This document shows positions 57,186-64,000 of a stretch of DNA of 64,000 bases, in pieces (position 1 is the stretch's first letter; each line of letters starts with the position of its first letter). The position numbers and the translations under genes were made by a program. The stretch is from the NCBI GenBank assembly GCA_037176885.1, contig JAWWNJ010000031.1:434001-498000 (forward strand), read 5' to 3'. The notes under the pieces were generated by a model. The model ran no database searches, was not told the DNA's origin, and saw only the letters and a program-made list of their open reading frames with translations. This DNA is from Favolaschia claudopus. Lineage: Eukaryota > Basidiomycota > Agaricomycetes > Agaricales > Mycenaceae.

Positions 57186-58139
57186 GTACGAGGTTGGCTC
57201 TCCTTGTTTATCTTTTTGGTGTAGTTCGTGGCGATGTTGCATAATGAGCATCGCCCGATACGTTTGATTCAAATAGCATAATCCTAATAATGTCTCGCTC
57301 TTGGATTTCAAACACAACTTCAGTTCAACCACGACTCGGAACGAAACCAGAAGAAGAAAGGTCAAGACTGAATTTCTGGAGCTCTGGACACCACATGCGG
57401 CGTAATACCACATGAAAATACAACGACATCGACAGTGCAGATGGCGCTGTCCAGGCAATGTTCAGTTCATTCCCCGAACATGTATGGGTCGCCCATGTTC
57501 TGCCATGTTGAATGTGAGATTTAAATTTTACATATACGCAACTAAAAATTGAAACGCGAGATTGAGGTTCCGTTTGAGTTCCGCTGCCCGGCTGATCGTG
57601 ACTGATAAAATCAACGAGGCTGGCAGTCGCAAGACAGAAAACACATAAATGTGGAGTTGAAGTCGCTGCCTCGAGTCAGTTTAAACGTGGACTGAACATT
57701 GGTCCACATGAAACGTTGAACACATCAACAAACAACCATTCGCAACCCTAATATTAGGAAGGACGTCTTACTTCCCCCATATCATCTCGAATCAACGGCA
57801 AGGAACGCTCGTTTTCGAAAGCCGCCAAATATCTAGCGCTTCCTCGCAAATTGCGAGTATTATTTTTCCCGACCCGTACTGGGTCATGGTTTTTTTATCA
57901 TCGGGCCGCAGATGCCGCCAGATAGTCAAGTACAGCAAGAAAATTCTGGCGGACAAATAAATGAGATAGTTCAAGAGACGAAGAACAAAGGTCTCAAGAT
58001 CTCAATAGCTATGTCAGAATTGCACGGTCAACCAGTTCTCTAAAAGTAAATAACGCAAACAGTATTTTAAACAACTGTTCCATGGCTTCATTCGTACAAA
58101 TAACATCTTCAGGTACCCGCGTCACTCCATTCTTCCTTC
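57186..58139. other. Convergent intergenic region
   Basis: No gene seen. The 3-prime ends of two convergent genes flank it. Confidence 0.5.
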
Positions 58140-59074
58140 CTACCAATCATTGAACCCCACAAGTTTACCATCCCAACTCCACCAAATCATCTCGTGCTCT
58201 TCATTCTCAACTGCATCCTCCCCAGAAAACTCTACTCCCGGATTGCGACACGTAACCCACACTCCTTCCACTTTTGAAGCTTTACTACGAGATTTACTGG
58301 GTGGCCTTTCTGCAGCCAGATCGCCAGCTTCTTCCCGGAACTCTCGCAAAGCACTGTCGAGGGCCGAAGAAAAGTTTTGTCGTGGGATCCATGAAGGGTG
58401 CGTAAATCGACGAGGTGCGCGAATAAGAATATGTGTTTGAGTTGGCGCTAGAGAGGGGTTTAAGAGAGAACAAAATTCGGAAGCAGAACACAGTCGAACA
58501 CACCGAGCTCGGCAGACATGCTGTGATCCGCTGTGGCAAGCGTCTGTGCAAGGATACGGTTGGGCGGCCGAACCGCTCTGGCTGCGGAGGGCGGGAGCGA
58601 CCCCGCACGTGGAGCGGGTAACGGAGAAATTTCTGGTGAGGGCGAGGGCGATCGAGATGGGAGAGAAGATGCCTCGACGTCGTCTGAATCGGTATCGGAC
58701 AGTTCTGGACCCTCTTCGTCATCGTCCTTGTCCTCCTCGCTTTCGTCGTCAGATTCATCTTCACTGTCACTAGCTTCTGGTTCTTCATTCAGATCGTCCC
58801 GTTCGCCCCAAACTTTCGTCACTAGACCATCCAGTCCGAGCATGATCTTCGTTTTCGCAGAGCCAATACTGGGGCCGACTAGAATAGCCAGATATGCCGG
58901 TCGCGTGGGTCGAGAGCTAGATTCAGTGGCGAGAGCAAATGCGGTCGAGAGCGCATTGAAAGTAGTATGTAGATGTGAGCTCAAGGTGTCGAACGACGAC
59001 ATCAAATCTGTCCGCAACTTGAGGGCTTTGGGTGTTGACTGCAGGCAATTCAGAGTAAGCGAAGAGAAATTCAT
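58140..59074 (-). CDS. Acidic protein of unknown function
   Basis: Two exons join in phase: MSAEL plus the donor at about 58518, then AP-TQTHILIRAPRRFTHPSW after a short intron. The protein is about 285 aa. The first 100 residues look helical and soluble (FDTLSSHLHTTFNALSTAF, AILVGPSIGSAKTKIMLGLD). A long Glu/Asp/Ser stretch follows (SDSEDESDDESEEDKDDDEE), then a Pro-rich part. A folded C-terminus carries REFREEAGDLAAERPPSKSR and EMIWWSWDGKLVGFNDW. No family recognised. An upstream frame (to 59141) overlapping the start might add an exon. Confidence 0.65.
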
Positions 59075-60226
59075 GATGTATCACCGAGAACGGTGAAATG
59101 CCAAGCTTATTGATACGCTCCTTGAATGGGGAACTTTCCACTGAGCTTTCGAACGCGCGAAAGGTGTTTCACTTCGATCGCCTACTCAGAAAGGTCTGAG
59201 CAAAAATTGCCATTGGCCCCACAGTCCCCGCTCCAATGGCAAGAATACCACGTTTCTTTCGCTCAAAAGGCGACGAAAATGAACCACTTTGCGCACGATT
59301 AAAAGGTCGACGGAAAGTTCCCCTTCAATGGATTCATTCAACAAGCATGAAGAATCGCGGTTTTCGGTGTCTATAGAGTCTCACCTTCGCTCCCGGCATT
59401 CGGGAAAGCTGCATTACGGGGCTTGATACGTTGTTTAAGTTGTAATTTATCGTAGAATCATCGAGTGCACGTACAACGGAACCTGGTTTTTCAGGAACAA
59501 TACGTGTCCTACCAGAGCTGAGGAAAGCTCTGATGCAATCTCCGAGTCCAAATTTTCGACGTCTAGTGTTATCTTTGCCACTGTACTGGATCTTGGTGTG
59601 TCGATCGACGTCGAGACGTCTATATCCTGGTGGTTCGTGGGTTTGGCAGCGCCTTTCGAATCAGATGGGAAGGACGATGTTTCCGAAGCGTCGGAACTTT
59701 CGGGTGCTGACTGAGAAGGTGTGAGGATGGGCATTTTCGCTCGCGATCGGTGGGATGATGGTGGTTCAGGACAAACCGAGATAGTCACACGTGTGACACT
59801 CGCGTGGGTCACGTGCTCGCGCGGCACATCCAAGTTCATTGTTCTGAATAGTTCTGAATCTGGCTGCTTGTGTGTCTTTCTAAAGTCAAAGCATACTATA
59901 GGATCTCGTTCGATTTGGAGGGTCACACGTCACAAGACCCTCTGGAAAGCCCCAAGGATAGCGGCAATAACTTCTTCTCGATTTTTCGGATTTTCGATCG
60001 CGAAAAAATCTCAAAATCTTACGAATTGAACGAAATACTACAGTACTTGTCTTCTGATCACTTCTCTGCTCTTGGAGCTCCTGAACTCAAGTCTGGCACA
60101 AATGAGGTGACACCCAAAGTCTGCGTGCATGTTATTACTTTCAAACTCGAACCTATAGTACATCCCGACATCCATGAATCCAGTAGCGTAGGTGTCCACG
60201 AACCCCAAAGCCCTGACATTGGCCAT
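59075..60226. other. Mostly unassigned region
   Basis: Contains one possible minus-strand gene (59447-59926, separate entry) and a plus-strand frame at 59870-60271 that overlaps the end of the HsbA gene and is probably a shadow. The rest shows nothing. Confidence 0.4.
59447..59926 (-). CDS. Hypothetical protein
   Basis: A 159-codon open frame with even amino-acid composition and a helical end (SEIASELSSALVGHVLFLKN) that looks more protein-like than its neighbours. No homologous family is recognised, and no upstream exons could be linked. It may be the terminal exon of a longer gene or a chance frame. Confidence 0.3.
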   Translation of the reverse strand: MTLQIERDPIVCFDFRKTHKQPDSELFRTMNLDVPREHVTHASVTRVTISVCPEPPSSHRSRAKMPILTPSQSAPESSDASETSSFPSDSKGAAKPTNHQDIDVSTSIDTPRSSTVAKITLDVENLDSEIASELSSALVGHVLFLKNQVPLYVHSMILR

Positions 60227-60824
60227 TTACACGCAGTCGGCGACTACATCGTCTCCGTTGCTGATAGCTGAGGCAAGCTTGGCTTGTGCATTAGCGACCT
60301 TGGAGTCGGTGCTTTTCGTCGTCGTTAGAAAATCTCTGAAGCTCAATTGCTAGTGCAACTTACTTGTCGAGGCCTGAGAGGGCAGTCTGCGCATCGAGCA
60401 ACCCTTGCTTGACTTGGTCGCGAGCCTCAGCTGGAGGAGCTGCACCAGTGACGAGAGAAAGAGCGATGGTCTTGATGCCGTCGCCGGCGCTCTTGAGGCC
60501 GGCTTGGGCGGTAGTCACGGCCGTTGCGGCGTCAGCAGCTCTGGATAACGTAGGTGAGTTCAAGTAGAGGCTGAATCACAGAAGCAACACACGTCGTGTC
60601 AATTTTGCCCACGGCGGCCCCAGTCAGAGCAAGGTTGGTTACGATCTTCAGGCGATCAATGTTGCACTGGAGGCTTCCAAGACCTCGTTGTTGCACCGGG
60701 GCTGAGGAGATACAGGTGAATACTCCAGCGTTGCTTGAGATAGAGAGCACAGTTGAAGGGCCTCACCAGCAACAGCGGCAGAAGCGGCGAAGAGAGCCAA
60801 CAAGATGGAGGAGAAGCGAGCCAT
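60227..60824 (-). CDS. HsbA-type hydrophobic surface-binding / cell-wall protein
   Basis: Small secreted protein of the family including Aspergillus HsbA, which binds hydrophobic surfaces and recruits cutinase-type enzymes. It has a signal peptide (MARFSSILLALFAASAAVAG). After several short introns the mature part is almost wholly helical: CNIDRLKIVTNLALTGAAVG, CVASVIQPLLELTYVIQ, AADAATAVTTAQAGLKSAGD, ARDQVKQGLLDAQTALSGLD and the end KLASAISNGDDVVADCV before TAA at 60227-60229. The pattern of Ala-rich helices and two to three Cys is typical. Start fixed by the signal peptide. A TATA box lies upstream. Confidence 0.85.
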
Positions 60825-61481
60825 TGGAAAAATGAGTTGAAGAGTTGAAGGGATGAAGGAAGTTGTAAAAGGGTTGTTGAATGAAAGAAGACAAGACACC
60901 AGGTCAATGCGGACTAAGGGGAATGGGAATTCATCACATCTTCCTCGCTCTTTTATAAGTAGATGAGCGGCAATCTATCCTGAAATGTTCGCCGAGTAAC
61001 AGCCACGGTTACAGTGCTGTGCACCCGCGATTATTGTCGCGGTTGCGATCTTCGAAATAACATTCCATACTGTTCAAATCTCTATGGGAACCAGAGCGAC
61101 GCTGTACTTCGCTGTATGTACCGGCGGGTTGATTGAAATAATTAAATGACTTGCACAGAACATATGCCTCAATTCTCCGGGCTATTGATTTCATTGAATC
61201 ATGCGGCGAGCTCTCAGCGGTGGTTTCCAAACAGCAGGCATAGAAAATGGATAAGATAAACAGCTACCGTCAAATGGCTTCGAATGGCCATCTGCGAATC
61301 GGATGATCCATCTAATAAGAACCCAATTTGAATCGGAGAGCTTCTGGAGATTGTCTTGGCGTCTTTAGTTGGGAGGCAAAAATAGCATTTAGCAGCATGC
61401 GGATCGCCGAGGTTGCAAAGCAATTTTATTGATATGTAGTCTAATAAGTTTTCTGAGTGCCCACACGCATCGTGCGTACCT
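60825..61481. other. Intergenic region and HsbA promoter
   Basis: Contains the promoter of the HsbA-type gene and the 3-prime UTR of the carboxypeptidase. No coding exon seen. Confidence 0.5.
60950..60957 (-). promoter_or_regulatory. TATA box of the HsbA-type gene
   Basis: TATAAAAG on the minus strand, 126 bp upstream of the ATG at 60824, the best TATA match in the window. Confidence 0.55.
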
Positions 61482-63959
61482 CTAGGGCGTTGACCGGAAA
61501 CCCATGAGGAACTGCATGCTTTGGAAGGCTGCCTGTTTAGGAGATTCCCTATCTGTTAGTGCGAACAGACAGAAGGACGGGAAACTTACGAGTGGTGAGA
61601 ACTGGGGGGTCCTAGTCACAAGTCAGATCAACTTTCAGAGAAATGATGCAACGACATACATATGTCCGCTCAATTCCACTTCCAAGAACGTCAAGTTACG
61701 CTCAGTGTGTGCAGTGCCCAGAGGGCCGACGCCATCCACCAAGAAACTGTCATCTTGAATTGGCGTCTGGAAGCCTTGAAGTCCATTCCCTATTTTATTT
61801 CAATTAGTTTGCGAAACTTGAACCGTGGGCATCCATGCTAACATGTCATACTGAGAGCAAATGCCTGCGTCAGAAATAGATCCATCATTCGAGGTTGAAC
61901 TTACTTCTGAATCACGATACGCGCGCTAAACAGATATAGATATCATCAGGAATGAGCGAAAATATATTGCATACCCTTCGGCAATGAGAATGAAGTCGGC
62001 AAGACCATGAACTATGACGGTTCGAGGGCTCTGTGAAAATTATAAGCGGGGTTGGTCTCTTGGGGAGCTAGAATAAAGAACACCACCTTCTCTATTACAT
62101 TGGGAAGTACGGTGAACGACGACGGGAGACTGGCATCTCCACGCGGGAACACGTTGACATCAGAGCATTCCGACCATTGGACATTGGCAGGCGCATGTAT
62201 AGCTTTCTTGACATCGGCACGGTCGAAGTACAGCGGCGCCAACTGAATGTTCTCAAAGGAGCCGCTAAGACAAGGCGGACTGTCAGTGCTGTTAAAACGA
62301 AGTTCGTAAATATCCTTACGGGAAACCGAGGACGTCCCAGAGAATGGGGAAGGTGTCAAAGATGCGATAGATGTTGAAGGCAGGGTTCTATGTATACACG
62401 TTAGCAACCAAGATGTTTGAAAGAATTATGCCAATGATACTTTGACCAAGGCGGCCTCGAATACTGTTTCCCAGATATCACAGCCGCGGTCAGCGCTCGT
62501 TGATTTTCCGGGTAGCGGGAGGGGTCCAGCAGGAGGAAAAGTAGCAAACTTCTCGTAGTATCCAGCATAGTTGCACTTGTCAGCGATGGCGTCTAACTCC
62601 GCCATGAACGAGTTGCTACACGACAAAAAATGGTTCAAAAGGGAATCAAATCGCGACCATTGGAGATATGCATACTTGAAAGCAAAGACGTTCTGATATT
62701 TGCGGACGAAGTCGGCGACGGGGATTTCGGACTGCACTACGTCCCATCCCAAAACAGCTGGGGATGTTAAGCATGAGGAGGAACTATGTTCGACTTCATG
62801 TAAAACGCACGATCCGCTATCCAAATGCCTTGCAAGCTCAGATCGAGGAGAGTGGGATTTTCGTAGACGAAGTTTGCGATGTCTAAGTGCGACTGTCGGT
62901 CAACTCTTCCTTGATATTGACATTGAATCGACAGAAAGCTCACAAGGCACATATTGGCCGGCATACTGCATGCGAATTAACCAGTGCTGAATATGACTGG
63001 GGAAGAAAACCTACACTCTCGCCGGATACATACAATTTCTTGCCTTTCAACTCGGAGAAAACCTCGAGGAATTGTTGCATGAATCCGACGACTTGGGAAG
63101 CCAGATCATCTTCGTTCTATGCAGCAATTATTTCGTCTGTGTATGCGTAAGTTGGAATATTACTCTGATGTTCGGAGTTCCTTGAGAGAAACCTGCCATC
63201 TCAAACTGTCAATACAGAAAGACGTATATCACCGAAGAGCGTACCGGTGCCTACTGGCTGTTCGAGATAGAGGATTGAAGACAAGTTTGTCCAACTGTTG
63301 ATGTTCACGATGGGTTTCGCGGTTCCCCAACTCCACGAGAACGGCTGCGATTGTTTGAATTTTTTTGGAGGGACAGATGCGGCGTCGGTGCGTACCCCAT
63401 TCTCCTGCAAAAGTCCTTCCAGACTACTGCATCCCGGACCACCATTTGTCCTGCGCCTCCATTAGACAGGAACGCAACCTTGATCATACAAGCGAACCAA
63501 AAGATAAGATCATCAAGGCTACCTTCCGGCCCGGGCGGGAAGAACCAGAAGAAAAGCTATTTAGGGCCGGTCAACCGCGGAAAAGACGTCAGTACTTGGC
63601 CCACACACCTTCCGCGTCTCGTTCGGGTCGCTGCTGATAGGCAAGAGACCAGACCAACTTGGGCCGACGTCGAAATCGACTTCAGGGATGGTTGTACCAT
63701 CCACGTAAAATTCTAGCGGCGCAATAAGGCTTACCGTGGCTCAGCCAATGGTCTCAGACGCACCAGAAGCTTTCGGGTTAGTAAAAGTGATGTTCTTGAC
63801 CTTGGGTGTAGCCGGCGCGTTTGCACGGGGGGTGCGTTGAAAGCGTTTGGCAGCTTCAGCTTGCCTCGCGTGCAGCTCCGCTTTTGTCATCATCTTTCGC
63901 GCACTCGTTCCCGCAAGGGAGCCGAGAACAGAGAGGGCGAGCAGAACGCCGGACAGCAT
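61482..63959 (-). CDS. Secreted serine carboxypeptidase, family S10
   Basis: Removes C-terminal residues from peptides, extracellularly or in the vacuole. About ten exons join to give near 530 aa. The signal peptide is [20 protein letters not shown], followed by a basic pro-region ([18 protein letters not shown]). Family motifs are [12 protein letters not shown] (the W before it is split by an intron), [17 protein letters not shown], the nucleophile VSGESYAGQYVPYIANF, the acid in [11 protein letters not shown] and the catalytic His in ELSGHMVPQF. The intron inside the nucleophile motif falls exactly after the catalytic Ser codon (AGT, donor GTAGGT). The stop is at 61482-61484 after MGFRSTP. 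The start lies only 41 bp from the right edge, so the promoter is outside the window. Confidence 0.92.
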
Positions 63960-64000
63960 TTTGCGGGGCGGAGAGGAGTGTGCTGTGTGTATACCAGCTA

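Noticed and set aside
59870..60271. Plus-strand frame of 133 codons
   Set aside because: Overlaps the well-supported end of the HsbA-type gene on the other strand and has no recognisable motif or splice partners.
1..64000. tRNA genes, CRISPR arrays and a secondary-metabolite cluster
   Set aside because: No A/B-box pairs with a cloverleaf were found, there are no regularly spaced repeats, and the P450, propeller and epoxide hydrolase are separated by unrelated genes without a synthase.

Overview
The window is nuclear DNA of a filamentous basidiomycete, most likely a mushroom-forming Agaricomycete. The signs are dense genes with many 45-70 nt introns, plus fungal gene families: an HsbA-type cell-wall protein, a multi-intron P450, an S10 carboxypeptidase, protein O-mannosyltransferase and F-box/LRR families. 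No rRNA, tRNA, CRISPR array, prokaryotic operon or intact transposon was seen. Gene models below were built by eye from splice signals and frame continuity. Most junctions are phase-consistent, and those that are not are marked.

Layout. Positions 1-2036 hold nothing I can support. Positions 2037-5304 carry a divergent housekeeping pair: cyclin C (Mediator kinase module) and mitochondrial malate dehydrogenase. Next come a secreted lactonase-like beta-propeller (5876-7515) and a cytochrome P450 (8303-10613). Two F-box/LRR genes lie on the minus strand (10762-14689), separated by a decayed copy of the end of the mannosyltransferase gene. A DUF6697-like nuclear protein (14854-17229), protein O-mannosyltransferase (17701-20882) and two more F-box genes on the plus strand (21334-24890) follow. 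The middle holds two membrane proteins of unknown role, a PQ-loop protein (29599-30646), a kinase-like protein that lacks its catalytic Asp (30718-32019), a long proline-rich protein (32353-35225) and a fifth F-box gene (35907-37588). The right part holds an acidic unknown protein (38007-40147), a secreted epoxide-hydrolase-like enzyme (40463-42008), a second DUF6697-like paralog (42097-44006), a sugar transporter (44443-46774), a gene-poor 2.3 kb, two long disordered proteins each with one zinc-finger-like motif (49037-53469 and 54451-57185), an acidic unknown protein (58140-59074), an HsbA-type protein (60227-60824) and a secreted serine carboxypeptidase (61482-63959).

How it fits together. 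Core metabolism and transcription genes are interspersed with fast-evolving families. The F-box/LRR genes (five copies, one frameshifted) and the DUF6697-like genes (two copies) are the expanded accessory content. The mannosyltransferase 3-prime end followed by an F-box gene occurs twice in opposite orientation, so at least one duplication plus inversion built this region. The secreted beta-propeller, epoxide hydrolase, HsbA protein and carboxypeptidase together with the P450 and sugar porter fit a saprotrophic or plant-associated lifestyle, but they are not a recognisable biosynthetic cluster.
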